Of a stretch of DNA of 64,000 nucleotides, positions 12,482-25,578 are shown piece after piece (positions within the stretch are counted from its first letter, which is position 1; each line of letters opens with the position of its first letter). The position numbers were made by a program, and so were the translations under genes. The DNA comes from Tetrahymena elliotti 4EA. Lineage: Eukaryota > Ciliophora > Oligohymenophorea > Hymenostomatida > Tetrahymenidae. The stretch is from contig JH720309.1 in assembly GCA_000231825.2 (NCBI GenBank), positions 106,981 through 170,980 of the forward strand, written 5' to 3'. The notes under the pieces are model-generated. The model was not told the origin of the DNA. It searched no databases and worked only from the letters and a program-made list of their open reading frames with translations.

Positions 12482-12658
12482 GTAAAAAAAATAATTATTA
12501 AATTAATATCAATTTTTAGAGATAAATATGAAATTTAATTTAATTTGACAAAGATCATTCATTAAGCCAATTTTTTCTAGGAATCTTCTCCAGAAATTAA
12601 ATTTCATATTTGCCTTTCAAAATTGATATCTAGTAAATTTAATCTTTATTTTTTTTAC
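12482..12658. mobile_element. MITE-like imperfect palindrome
   Basis: The left arm (about 12482-12545) and right arm (about 12590-12658) are imperfect inverted complements (for example AAATATGAAATTTAATTT in the left arm and its complement near 12595-12610), with a roughly 45-nt centre. The segment is absent from the paralogous region upstream of the intact helicase gene, as expected of an insertion. No coding frame is seen. A non-autonomous DNA transposon is an inference; target-site duplication is not clear. Confidence 0.6.
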
Positions 12659-13508
12659 GAACAGTGGCTCAAAATTTTAATTAATTATATTTGATGATAA
12701 AAGTTGTTTTTAATTACTAAGAGTATGAATAAAAGCCTTTTACTTTTAATTAAAGATAATTAGATTTATGTCTACATTAATAATTTACTAATATTAATTA
12801 GGATCTTTCAAAAATTAATTCTATCTATTTGTCTAGATTAAAAAAATTCATTGCACATAAGTGTGTCTTGATAATAAAGGTAGAAGAAATGAAATCAAAT
12901 AAAAATATTTTTAAATTATAAAATAGATAACTCAAAACAATTAAGTAGATTCAATGATGATTATCGAATTGATACGTAGCTGGTTATGAATTTAAGCCAA
13001 AAATATTCTTTTATGATTTCTGTGTTTATTAGAATAATAAACCTTTTTAAATTTCTATTTATTAAATTTGCAAAGTTATTTGATTTGTTGCTAATTATTT
13101 ATAGCTTAATGAATTTTAAGTAATTAATGAATTAGTGTATTCAGTATCTTTTTTAATTGAATATATTTTTTAAGGTAGAGAAATAAGTACATTAAAATCA
13201 GATTTTTTAAAAATTTCATCAAGCTCATCTTAAGTGGCACATCTGTAATTGTTATTTCTTAAAAAATTTCCATAGCACTTAGAAATAATGATTTAAATAA
13301 TAAAATCATCTTGGTAAGGAATAAGTGCACTTTTAAGGAGCAATAATTGTTGTACATACATATAAAACAGGAGAAATTAATTAATTTTTAAATATAAAAG
13401 ATTTACTCATCCATTTCTAAACAAACAAAAATTGGAAAAATATAAACAAATAAATAAATTAGTTTTTTGTTTATGAAATTATAAAGTAAATCAAGAAACA
13501 CATCAGTT
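12659..13508. other. Intergenic between helicase fragment and helicase
   Basis: Bases about 12660-12870 are the duplicated 5' flank of the helicase gene. The rest to 13508 is AT-rich with no gene seen, and is the 3' flank of the intact helicase. Confidence 0.6.
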
Positions 13509-15932
13509 TCAACAGATTCCTAGATGGAAATTTTTATTGCAGTTTTCACATTTTATTTGTTGGATTTCGCTGTATTCTCTACATAAATTCTCAAACAAAT
13601 TCTACATCCACTTAAAATCAAAAGTAGTTTAGTCATAGAAGGAATGTTGCTACTTAGCCAATTTGTTAATTTTCTTCCACATTTCGCTCTTTTTTTCATA
13701 CATCAAGAAATTTCCTAAACAAATAAATCCTTATTTAGCTCTTGAGTAGGCAACATTAATTCTGTTCTCAAACCCCAAAAATCCGATTTCGTTTTGGTTG
13801 TTAGATCTTACACATGACAGAATCACGATTTCATTTTCTTCTCCTTGATACTAATCAACTGTACATACTTATATTTAGCAAAAAGGTTTCTTAGATTTTA
13901 TCAATCGCCAAATCAGTTGCTGTTGTGCTTTGTACATGCAAAGGATTGTGATTTCTTTTTCTTCAAATTTCTCTTTATATAAGATGTAAAAAGCTAACTT
14001 AATAGCATACAAAGCTTCGAAGTAGTTGATTTTTGAAGAACATGCACCATTTTGCTCGGGAAAACTATGCTGAATCATTTGCATACTGGTTTTATGATTG
14101 ATATAATTAATTTGATTGTATCTCTTCACACTTTTGTCATCAATATAGTTTTCACTATAGAAAAGTCTTGTGAAGTTAGCAAATTGAATTCTCATTCTTC
14201 TTTGGTTTTACAATTAACATACAACATATTATCCTTTTATCAGTCTTTCAAAGTAAGACAGTCTTAGGTTGTAATCATTTTATATCTCTTGACATCTTAC
14301 TAATGGTCTGAGCTGTTGGTGATCACCGATCTAGATCAAGTGCTTGAGCCAAGGAGAGAGAATCGATACGAAATCTGTTTCCAATATTTCACTTGCTTCT
14401 TCAACAAGAACTATTTCAGATTGGAGTTTATCTAAAGCTTCATAATTCATTTGATATCCAGAGACTGTCATACCAATGATTGCAAATTATGACATGAATC
14501 CTGACATACTGAAAGCATAATTTTATTCTGATTTATTTTGTCTATCTTAGAGATCTTTTGAGTAATTTTTCAATTCCTGATCAATATTATAAGCCAAATT
14601 CTTAAGTAATTTCTTAGGAACATCATTTTTACCAAGATTCTAAATGAGCTTGTTTAATTTACTCTTGATGTATCCCCATTTTTTTTCACTTGAAACTAGC
14701 ATTCTAGAAGGGCCTTTTTATTATTAGACTGAGTATTTCTTAATTTCTTCCTAACTGATTCTGCTTCCTATTCTCAAAATTGATTTTGTATATTTTTCTA
14801 ATTTGAGAAGGATAGAGTCTAAGCTCTTATTCTTTTTACTGATGATTAGTATAGGTTTGTGAGCCTTAGACTGATAAGTTTTCATCAAAGCATTAACTAT
14901 TTAGCATCCCAAATAGGTTTTTCCTGTTCCAGGTGGTCCTTAGATTATTGTGTTTGAGGTTTTAAGGGCATGCTTTAAGGTTTCGTACTAGCTTTGATCA
15001 AGAATTTATTCTTTAGCAAGGATCACTTTTTCTATTGATTCAAAGTACTCTTTTTTGTTAGACTCGTTTAAGAAATTGTATTAAGGTGATTCAGGTATAC
15101 CTTAGTTTTTCAAAGTGGTACTAGGAAAAGCAATAGAGTCCATGTTTTTCTAGAAATATTAGATGCTTTTTAGAGCTAACTCAAATGGATACCAGTATTG
15201 AGTGGGTTGAAGTAAAAGGTATTTGCTTTCAATCTGATTAATATTTAGGAGAAATTCTTTAAGATTTTAGTTCAAATCCAATAAGACTGAAATTTTTTCT
15301 TCTTTGATACAACTTGCTGAGTTCAATCCTCTTTCTTAACTTTCGAAGTCATCATCATCTTCTTCTTCATCACCATAAGGATTACAAAAGTTTTTTTGCT
15401 AGTTGTTGTTTTTATCTTATTTATTTTCTACATTATCTACTTTGCTTGTAAATATTTTACCAGATTGTTTATCTAAGAACACAATAAGCTAATTATTTTT
15501 TATTTGATTATTACTATCGACTGGTATTTTTCTTTTGATTATTAAATAGATGATAAATCCTTTGTCAAAATCAAACTCGAAATTACTAACTAAATATTCA
15601 TCAAATATTTCAATAGATCTATCATCAATAACCTTTTCATTTGAGATTTGGTTACTATTTTATGAGTTGAGTAATTATTTTTTGATTGATTTTCTGATTG
15701 GTATCAAAAAGTTTTCTCTCAATAAACTCTACATGATAGTGGTATATTAGGCCAAATCATTGAAATTATAGTTTTTAGGTACAGGCTGAAGTCTTACAAG
15801 AGGATGTGAAAACTCTTCATAAGTAGGAAAGATTCTAAAGTTTTTAATATTTTTCTGATTATTGCTGTTAAAAGATCTGTTGAGCTCTGAAAACTGGGTG
15901 GATGTTTAGGAAATACAGAAAGAATTATCCAT
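13509..15932 (-). CDS. ZNFX1/NFX1-type superfamily 1 RNA/DNA helicase
   Basis: A single exon of 808 codons runs from ATG 15930-15932 to TGA 13509-13511 (807 aa). The N-terminus carries the FRIFPT...[13 protein letters not shown] block typical of ZNFX1-like proteins. An acidic run (EEEDDDD) follows near residue 200. The helicase core has the Walker A GPPGTGKT near residue 335, an EEAS version of motif II, motif [13 protein letters not shown], then [15 protein letters not shown] and [10 protein letters not shown] (motifs V and VI), followed by FICLGN. The C-terminus ends just after a CENCNKNFH...C motif, a possible single zinc site rather than the NFX1 zinc-finger array. Family members unwind or translocate on RNA and act in small-RNA pathways and mRNA surveillance; here that role is inference. 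It is the parent of the 5' fragment at 12136-12432. Confidence 0.9.
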
Positions 15933-17767
15933 CTTATTATTGTTATTACTATTTTTATCTTTAAAAGAACTTTAAATTTTATTAGGAATAAACTATTTGG
16001 AATTTTTTGATTTTTGTTTTAATATAATAATTATATTTGATGATAAATGTTGTTTTTAATTACAAAGAGTAGTAAATAAAAAACTTTTATTTTATTAAGA
16101 GTAATGAATAAAAGTATTTTATTTCTAAAAAAAAATAATTAGATTTGTGTCTACATTAATAATTTACTAATATTTTAATCGAAATCTATCAAAAATTAAT
16201 TTGATCAAAAGTTTTTCTATTTTAAAAAATTAATTGTGTCTAGCAAAAACAAAGACAGAAGAAATGCAATCAAATAAAATATTTTAAATCAATTTTATCG
16301 ATTGTAAAAACAATTTAGCTCAGGACTTTTGAAATACAAAATAGTAAAAGAATAATTAATTTATGTTATTATTTTAAGATAGATTTTTCTTCCTTAATTT
16401 TATTTCTGGTTAATCATCATATTTGCGTTTTTATCTTATTGAGTGTACAAATTTAATAGATTTTTTGAATATCATGGAATTACATTTAATTTAATTAGTG
16501 ATTTGAAATTTATCTCTCTATTATTATTATCAGAAACGAGAAAATACATTTATTATCTCATGTATTTTACAAAAATTATTTAGGTACTTCATTTAGAGCT
16601 AAACATTTTTAAATTTCAGGGCATTAATAAAAAATAAAGATATTTTTGCATATTTGAAGATTATTAATTTAAAATCATAAAATATACAAAATAAAATAGA
16701 TAAAAATCATTTAATAAAATTAAAAATTTTAAAGAAGTATTTTTATTCTTAATTAATGCATTCTCTAGTATTTTCAGTTCTCGGAATTCAATTGATATAC
16801 TCAAATCTCACTGTTTTTTTAAAAAACCTAAGCCTTTTATTTTATAAATTTTTAGTTGCCTTTAAACAAAAAAAATACAGCAACTAGTAATAGTCACAGA
16901 AAATGATAGAAATAAGTGTATTTTCATCAAAAAATTAAAACCGCGATAACATCAAGAAATTTGCAAAAGATACTTGTCAATTTGAAAAAAAGAGAATTTT
17001 AGTAAACTTTGCAATTTCTTCCACCCCTCTTCTCTAAGTAACACTGTCTATTTTATTTATAAACACAAAAACATAAATATACAAAATAAAACTATTTAAA
17101 AAAAAAGAAGCACAATTTCACGTAATCTGGCCTTGCAAATAAGCAGTGGGATTTGAGTATATTGGATTTTGGAGTAATAGAATATCAAATAGATAACATT
17201 TTATTTATTGAATAAAGAAGGTTCTGATTCAAATAATAGGTAATTTAAGCTAAGTAACAGTAGATATTAATTTAATTAAAAGGCCTAATTTCCTGTGGAT
17301 GGATGCAATTTATAGCAATTAATTATTTATTAATATTAACCTTCATTTTATTAAAAGGCTTTTCAGAAATGTCCATATCAGAATTTTATATTCTGATGAA
17401 GGATTTTTATTTAAAAAAATAGCCTAGATAGATTTAGGATTTAGACAATAATTAAATTGATAGCATTAATTATGTAAAGAGTTTATTTCACTCAACGGTT
17501 GTTAAATATTTCCTAGCCAATCGTTCATCAACTATTAAAATGAATTCTAATTACAAAGTAAATAAATAAAAAACCACACATGATTTGTAAATCATGGATT
17601 ATAAATAAACAACCTAAAAATTATTTTATTAAATGTTCGATTAAGTAATTGATTTTTTTAAATAATGGATAAGTAGAATTAGGTCCTGCTTAAAAATTAA
17701 GTAAAAAAACAAATATGAAATGATTGATTTCTAACTAAACCTTTAAGTAAAATAAAAAAAGATAATT
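15933..17767. other. Intergenic, AT-rich
   Basis: Bases about 16020-16210 are shared with about 12660-12870 (helicase 5' flank). No gene, tRNA or clear repeat is seen in the remainder. It separates the helicase promoter side from the 3' end of TPR copy 4. Confidence 0.55.
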
Positions 17768-19279
17768 TCAATCTAAGAATAGATCAAAATGCTAATATTA
17801 AGATTGAAATGTTAGGTGATCTTATATTTATTTTTTGTAAACTATTATTTAAAGAGTTTCTCTTAATTTATCTAATTTAAATAATAGCAACTATTTTATA
17901 TTTTTATCATTTAAATTCTTTGATATTTAATCAAAGTAGTGAACAGATTTTCCATATTATTTATTAATAACTTCTACTATTTCGTTTAGAGTTATGTAGT
18001 TGTTGTTTATTATTATTGAAATAGATTTGGCATCTGATTCATAGTCTTAATCACTACTTTCTATACTTAAAGTATTAAAGAATTCTTCAAGAGATTTTAA
18101 GAATTCATATAAATAATAAAAGCAAGTAGCTAAGTAAGAGTTGCTTTATGCTTTTATAATTTTGTAATTTGGCTTTTACATTGATAATTTGTAATATTTT
18201 ATTGCTTCTGTGTATTTTGAATAAGTTTATAATGTCTTAGCTAATCTAAAATATTCACATCCTTCTTCTGGGCTTAATTCAACGCACTTCTTCATATACT
18301 TAACTGCGTTTTCTTCATCTTATTCATCATTAGCTATGTCACCAAGCTCACTGTAATTATCTAAATATTCAGGGTCAATACTAATACCTTCATTAAATAT
18401 TTTATTTGCTTCTTCTTTTTAATTTTTTCGATATAAAATTCTACCATATTAAGCACAAGATTAAGCTGTTCTAGGTTAAATTTCATATGATCTTTTATAA
18501 TATTCTTCTTCTTTCTAATAATCTCCTAATTATCCATAATAATAAGCTATGTTATGAAGAACAACATGACAACTTGGACAGAGTAACACTGCTTCTTCAT
18601 ATAACTTAATTACTTCTTCACTTTAGATACTCTTTTCCTTCTTTATCATTGCCATAATAGTAGAAATTCCTGGGTATTTTGGATTTAAGCTGTATAGTTA
18701 TTATCCTAATTTTTCAGCTTCATCTAACCTTTTCTCCTAATGATAGATCCATGATAAAAAACAAATTATATCATTTTTGTACTCATCCAATAATTCGCAA
18801 GCTTTTTCTAAATCAGAAATTAGAGTAGGGTCCTTTTTTTCTTCCCTGTTTGTTTTAATAAACTAGTAAACTCCTCTACCTGACAAATAAACTCCTACTT
18901 CATATGACTCAGACATTATATTTTAGTCCCTATAATCTTCACATAATTTCATTAGATTTTCATTTATAATCTCTGATTTTGATACATTACTGTAATGCGT
19001 TTCAATTAAACACAGAACTTAGGTCATTACATCAATAGAATCAACTCTATTTCCCTTTAGCTTTTATCTTTCTTCTGTAATAGAGTTAAAATTTTAGTAA
19101 GCTTGCTTAAACAATCCAAGTTAAAAAAAACTCATTGTTTTGTACATTTAGAGAGTTTAATGGCAGATAATACTTCTATTTTAGTCTAGCCTATAAACAT
19201 TTCCTATACATTCAAAGAATAACTAGTTACTGTACTATTCCTTTACTTCTTTTATCAAATCTTTCTCAATACTGTTCAT
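17768..19279 (-). CDS. Tetratricopeptide (TPR) repeat protein, intact copy 4
   Basis: A single uninterrupted exon runs from ATG 19277-19279 to TGA 17768-17770 (503 aa). The middle contains degenerate TPR helices: a block around LYSLNPKYPGI, then VVLHNIAYYYGQLGDYQKEE, IFNEGISIDPEYLDNYSELG, MKKCVELSPEEGCEYFRLA and EAIKYYKLS, each with TPR spacing and the Pro at the turn. There is no signal peptide or membrane segment. TPR arrays are protein-binding scaffolds; the partner is unknown. It is the only intact member of a four-copy family in this window, and the most diverged one. Copies 1-3 lie 8-16 kb to the left on the same strand. Confidence 0.85.
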
Positions 19280-20613
19280 TTCTACTTTACCTATTTAATT
19301 CAATTCTAAATTGAAATAATTAATACTAACTTTTTGATAAAAATCTTTAATTTGTTAATTGTTATTTCAATTAGATAATTAATCAATTTATATAATTATA
19401 TTTTACATCAGAAACCCAAGATTTGTTAGGAATATTTTCAAAATAAATTATTGGTCAGAACCGTTTTGATATTCTTCCAAAAAAAATATCTATTTCAAAA
19501 ATTCTTAGAATATAAATGATGTTTGACTAAGTATTATCTAAAGTATTTAAAACATATCCTACATTGATTATGAGCAAAAACCATCTTAACCACATAAAAA
19601 TAAGTGTTGAAAATTTAAAATTGAAGACTAGTGTGAGATTACATAATTGGAGGTAGATATTGCTAAAATAAGAGCTAAGTTTAGAAATCTCTATACCTAA
19701 CTAAAAATTTGTAAACAGTTCTTTTTAATTAGATTAAATACATATGAAAATTATAATGATGTTATTCACAAAAAATATATTTTTAAGAGGCCATTTTGAG
19801 AATTGTTAAAATATAAATAAATGATTGAAAATTAATTTCTTCTAAAAAAAAATAATCAATTTTGCTGGAAATCATAAAATTCAATGAAAGAAAATAACTA
19901 AATTCTAAGATTAAATTAAATTGCCCGAACTAAATTTTTACTTTTTTATTATTAATGATATTTGCAATCAAATAAAAAAAGTAACCTTAAGTAATCTCTC
20001 GAAAGCAATTAAAAAGCTTAAATAAATTATTTATTTGCAAAAATAAGTTAAAATAAAATGTTTGATTTGTAAAATTTTGAAAAAATAAATTCAACTTATA
20101 TTATATAATAATATTGATGCCGACTAGCACTTTTTTCTTTTTATATCTTTGTCTGTTTGTTTTCTTTTTGCTTGATAGGTTTGAATATTTGAATTTAATA
20201 AAGAGGGTGTTTTAGTTAAATTTACTGAGAAAATATGACAGAAGAAAGTAAAAGGGTTTGGCTCCAATAATTTTTTACCGCTTGTAGGGAAATATCAGAT
20301 ATTTTTGAACTCAACAGCCATAAATAGAATGAAAAGGATATTTTTTAATTTAAAATCAATTAATTGATTATAATTTTTGTGCGCTCAAATTATCACATTT
20401 TAAGTAAAAATAATAATAAATCAAAAACAATTAGTAAATATATTTTTTACCTTTAATAATTTAGTATATCTCTAATTAATTAACAAGTGATAAATCCATA
20501 TATATTTATATAGATACATACCTAGATTATTAATTGATAGATAGAGAGCAACATAATAAATAAATCAACAAATATTATCTAATTCCTACAACTGTTCATC
20601 CTAAATAAAATAA
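19280..20613. other. Divergent promoter region between TPR copy 4 and HOP2
   Basis: The two flanking genes point away from each other, so both promoters should lie here. AT-rich, with no recognisable motif and no gene. Confidence 0.5.
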
Positions 20614-22253
20614 ATGAGTTAACCAGAAGAAAAAGTTGACGTTGAGGAAGGAGCTCAAGAAAACGACCAAGCTGAAGATACAGGAAGAAGAAGATCTTCC
20701 AGAGCTAGAGCTCCACCTGTTGCTACTACTCCTGCTCCTAAGAAAGATCCAAAAGCTGCTAAGGGAGCAGCTAAGAAGGGAGCAGCTAAAAAGGATCCTA
20801 AATAGAAAAAGGGAGGAAAAAAGAAAGGATCAGATGATGAAGAATCTGATGCTGTAAATAAAATTTTTGATAAATTACTTTAATGATTTAATTTTAAATT
20901 TATTGAAATGATAGGAAAATGTTGAAGACAAGCAAGACAAGATGGAAGATGAAGAAGAAATCAAAGAAACAAAAGATAATAAAAAAGATGATGATGTTGA
21001 TGATGAAGATGAAATCGAAGAAGAACCTTCTGAAGAAGATGAAGAGGAAGAAGAAGACTTTGATGATAAACCTAAAAAGAAGGGAAAAGGCGCTGCTAAA
21101 TCTGCTCCTGCTCCTAAGAAGGTAGAAATTCTGATCAATATATATGATTTATTTATTTTTTTATCTCTATCAATAAAAAAAGGGTAAGGCTGCTGAAAAG
21201 AATGAAAAAACTGAAAAGAATGAAAAGAAAGCCCCTGCAACTAAGGCTCCTGCTGCTAAGGGCAAAAAAAAAGCTAAAGAAAGTGATGATGAAGATGATT
21301 TTAATGATGAAAGTGAAGAAGTTAAACCTAAGGGAAAAGGTGGAGCTGCTAAAAAGGGTGCTCCTGGTAAGAAAGGCAAAAAAGATGATGACGATGGAGG
21401 CCCAGTTGATGGTAAATTAAAGAGAAAAAAATATTGAAAAATAATAATTTGTTTTATTCATTTTTTAGATGAAGTTGTTGTTGAATACATGAAGAAGGCT
21501 AATAGGCCTTATTCTTTGATTAACATTTGTGATAATTTACATGGTAAAATTAAGAAAACTGTCTTACAAAAAATGCTTGATGGTTTAGTCAATAAGGTAT
21601 TTATTTTATTAAAAAATATGAAATGGTTTACTTATTCATTCATTCATTTATTCAATAAAGAACAAACTCACTTGCAAAGAATTTGGTAAAGCTAAAATTT
21701 ATCTGATGAATTAAGACTTGTTGCCTTAAGTTGATAAATCAGAGTTAGAATAAATGCAAAATGATTTAAATGAAAAGAGAGTTTACTTAAGAGAAATCGG
21801 TGAAGAAATCAAAGAACTTACTAAAAAGATTGCAGTTTACAATAAACAACTTACCAATGCTTAAATTTAAGATGAAATTGCAAAGAATGAAAAAATGGTA
21901 AATTAATTCTTATTTAATGTTATTTTCATAACATTTTTTTACATTTTTTAATTAGATTAAACAACTTGAAGACAAAATGCATTTCTATTAGAGTGATAAG
22001 TTCGTTCAAGCTTCAGAGTCTGATGTTAAAAAACACGAAGAAGCATATCAAAAGATGGAGGTAAATTTATTTTTCTTTATTTATTTTACCTAACTTATTC
22101 TCATTTAAATATTTTTGATTTAAATTAATACAGAAAGAATACAAGAGACGTAGAAGAATGTGCAAGGATGGTATTGGTTAAATTGCTGAAGGTATGAATA
22201 AAAAGCTAGCTGAAGTCTAGGAATTAATTGGTATTGAAGAAGAAGATGAGTGA
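20614..22253 (+). CDS. HOP2: HOP2/PSMC3IP (TBPIP) recombination protein with charged N-terminal extension
   Basis: Seven exons join in phase: 20614-20853, 20915-21121, 21183-21411, 21469-21596, 21661-21897, 21956-22060, 22134-22253 (421 aa, TGA 22251-22253). Residues about 1-230 are low-complexity, alternating Lys/Ala/Pro-rich and Asp/Glu-rich blocks. From about residue 230 comes the HOP2 winged helix (VVEYMKKANRPYSLINICDN, then KKTVLQKMLDGLVNK), followed by the coiled coil (LNEKRVYLREIGEEIKELTK) and a basic C-terminal helix (EYKRRRRMCKDGIGQ). HOP2 works with MND1 to help RAD51/DMC1 pair homologous DNA. The usual family length is about 220 aa, so the roughly 230-aa charged extension is odd and could be a chromatin- or nucleolus-binding tail. 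A second HOP2 paralogue in the genome would be typical, so meiotic versus constitutive use cannot be told here. Confidence 0.88.
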
Positions 22254-23993
22254 GCAAACTGTCTTAAAATAAATAAAAAAACAGGCATATTGATAACATG
22301 CTGCATGAATAAATAAGCAAACAATCAAGCAAATAAATATACTCTATTAATAATTAAGTTATACACTATTATAATATCAAAAATTTAACTAAAATTTACC
22401 AATTTATCAATCATTTCTATCCAAAAAATAGCTTGTGATTGATTGATTTATAAATAAATAAATAATCCATACACCTACCTACATACATACATATTCTTCT
22501 ATAAATCTATATATGTATGTTCTTATTTTCTTTTGTTCGTTCATTTTTCCCTTCAATTCAAATAAAAGCTAGAATAATTAGATTTATGCTTATCTACTAT
22601 ATTGACTATCTAATAACCTGATTTTCTTAAACAATAAATCAACATTTATCATTTAAAAAGTTGTATTTTCAAAAGAAATATTTATTTTAATGATAAACAT
22701 GAATGACAGCTTTTTATTTTTGTATTTTTAATTTGATTACCACACACAATAAAATAATTATTTACACACTTATTCTACAAAAAATATAGATATTTTTTTT
22801 GAATTCCTTTTTTACTCAACATTTTTGTTATTAAATGAATGATGTAATATTTTTTTAATAAAAGTAATTTTATTTGTAAAAATAAGTTAGTTTTTGAATA
22901 GTTATTTGTTTTAATATTAATTTAAATCATCTTTTCATAATTTTAATTTTTTATTAACAACTTTCATTTATTTGCTTTAAATAATTTTATTTTGTACCAT
23001 TAAAAATTCATTTATAAACTAAAACATTATTTAAAAATATTTCAAATAAATATAAAACTTTAATCTGTCTAATAAAATAATCACAAACTTTAAAAAATTT
23101 AATTTGAACATATATTTTTGTCAGAAAAACCCCAAATACTTATTAATAACAAATTTTTAAATGATGTAATTTATTTGTTTGCTTAGACAATAGTAACTCT
23201 TTTTAATTTTATTTAATGATATAATAAAATTATGACTTATTTATTAGCTAAGCTTATCACAATTCGATTAAAAAAATATTAATTTCTTATTTTTTAGGAT
23301 TTTAAATAAAATAAAATACTAAAAAAGAAGGAGGGATTGATAAATTTAATTAAAAAAAAGGCTTAGTATTGAATTGATTGATTGAGTGAATGAATGTTGG
23401 CATATTTGGTTATAGAGTTTATATGTATGGATTTGTACAGATTTCTTAAAAAATATATATTAAAAAATTGTATATAGTTTAAATTCAAAATCATGCAGCA
23501 TGCTCTGAGCTTTAATTGAGGAATTCGTCTGAATGATGAATTAAATTGAGGTTTTGATTTGATCTGGTTTGGATCTTAGGTTTGACATTTTTAAATCTTT
23601 CTAGCTTAAAATCGTTTACAATATTTTAAGCAACTTTTTACTAATCTAATCTTTCTTGGGATATCGATCTAAGTTGGCTGGCTTGATTAGATTTAATAAC
23701 GAGTTTTTTCTCCTTCTTTTACTATTATGAGTTATTTGGGAAAGTAAGTATTTAAATAATTCAACTAGAAAGTGAAAATAAATTACTTCTTATCTCTAGA
23801 TTGCATAATAATCTAACAGTTTTTTTTCATGCTCTTATAAATATTACAATTCTAAAATAAAATAATAATTTTAGCTTGGATATTTATAATAGAAATTAAA
23901 AATAAAACGTTCTTTGAATATTGATTAAAGTATTATTATTATTATATTTCAACTTAATTCTTCTTAATATTTAAACTAAATGCATTCATTCAT
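22254..23993. other. Intergenic between convergent HOP2 and CFAP77-like genes
   Basis: No gene is seen. It holds 4-bp microsatellite-like runs (TGAT/ATTC units near 23371-23395 and 23981-24000) that recur through the window. Confidence 0.5.
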
Positions 23994-24734
23994 TCATTTC
24001 TTACCTAAAACTTAGTTTATTGGTGTTGATGGTCTTTTTATTTAATTATAGTGATTACAATCTTATTTAATCTAAAAATGAATTATATTTTACTTGTTTC
24101 TGACGCCATAACGGAAATCATCATTAGGTAAATCCAATTCAATACCTATTTTACCCTTCTTTATTTTCTTCTTTACTTCTTAATGAGAGTCGCGATATTT
24201 TGATATTTCCTAAAAGTTAATATAAAATATTCATTCAAATTATATTTTTTTAAATTGAAATGTTATCAAATATCATTTATTTTCTTCACTTTTAATTTGC
24301 TTTTCATTAATTTTCTTTTAATTTGTGAATTTAAGTTTCATTTTACCTTAGGATTAAAGCATCTATCTTTTATACAATTGCGATTTAATTTTAAAAAGTC
24401 TCTTGGAGGTTCTTTGTCTTTGCTTTCATCATGATACTTCCAAGTCATTGTTACTATATTGTTATATTTATAAAATTATTTTCTTATTGTTGTTCAGCGT
24501 ATTCATTACAACTCAAAATTTAAATGCTATGAGTTTATTGAGACATTATAAATTAATTAAAATTTTACCTTCTTTGGCTCCTTCAGCATCCCTTTTGGGT
24601 GGTTTACCATAAACATGATTGATGGGAGGGAGATTGTAAGTTGATTATTTAGCCTTTCCAATCTCATTCTTTAAAAGCAACTTGTTTTGCTTGTTTCTTT
24701 ACCAAGGAAGAACTCCTTCTTAACTCAAATTCAT
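23994..24734 (-). CDS. CFAP77: CFAP77-like axonemal microtubule inner protein
   Basis: Four exons join in phase: 24569-24734, 24347-24453, 24094-24209, 23994-24033 (142 aa). The order of motifs matches the CFAP77 family as I recall it: N-E-I-G-K-A-K-x-S-T-Y-x-L-P-P, then VYGKPPKRDAEGAKE, PPRDFLKLNRNCIK, a YR-x-S-H block, FRYGV, and RPSTPI-like KPSTPINQVL at the C-terminus. Family members sit inside the B-tubule near its seam and stabilise doublets in motile cilia. The last intron (24034-24093, 60 nt) is a multiple of three, and without it the frame stays open, so it rests on the restored motif. No signal peptide. It converges with HOP2. Confidence 0.72.
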
Positions 24735-25578
24735 GACTTATTCTAAATTTAGTAAACTTTTTAGCTATTTAACTAACTATCTTATTGATTATTTAACTCT
24801 GAAACAATAATTAATTAAACTAATTAATTTACTATTATCTATCTATTCAATTCAGCAATTTATTATAAATATCGCTGTTTACTTTCTTTTTCAAATTCTT
24901 AATGCTAATTATTCATTCAATCAATCAATCAATCCTTCTTTCTTTCACAATAATAAAGTCCATTGATACATTTACTCATTCAATCAACTCAAATATATAT
25001 TTTTGATTGAAACACAAATATTATTATTACCTTTCTATAAATATTTATAAATTTAATAAGTTGATTCATTCACTTTGCTTCTCTTTTCACTCAAAAATTT
25101 TCTTAATTACTCTATCAATCAAAAAAGTTATATATTTATTTGATTTTTATTGTCCTTTTATTTAAAAATTCAATTCTTTTTCATAAATTTTTGATAAAAA
25201 AAACATTTTTGATCATTTTTCACCTTATAAAAATTAATGTATTTCAAATAAAATCAATTTAAATTATTTTTATGTCCATTTCAAATTAATTTATAAAACA
25301 ATTATTAAATAAATTTACAAGCTTTAATTACTTTAATTCCTTATATTTTAAGACATTTTTTTTAAATCAAATTTATCTTCAAATTTTGTTGATATGTTTA
25401 AAATCTTAAGTAAAAATGTTAATTTGTTGAGATATTTGTGAAGGAGAGCAAGTAAATATTATATAACTATATATATACATATATAAATTTTTATAAATTG
25501 TGAGAGTATTTACAGTTTTTAATAAATTTAAATTATGAGAAATTTGTAATATATTTTTAGTAGATTATTTAATTTATT
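24735..25578. other. Intergenic between CFAP77-like and kinesin genes
   Basis: 5' flank of the CFAP77-like gene and 3' flank of the kinesin gene, both on the minus strand. AT-rich with ATTCAATC-type short repeats near 24911-24940. No gene is seen. Confidence 0.5.

Noticed and set aside
13875..14267. Separate 106-aa and 71-aa proteins
   Set aside because: The 106-aa frame is an internal piece of the helicase cut by TAA read as stop, and the 71-aa frame is its antisense shadow.
20636..21420. Plus- and minus-strand open frames of low complexity (poly-Ser, poly-Leu)
   Set aside because: They are shadows of the Lys/Glu-rich exons of HOP2 in other frames.
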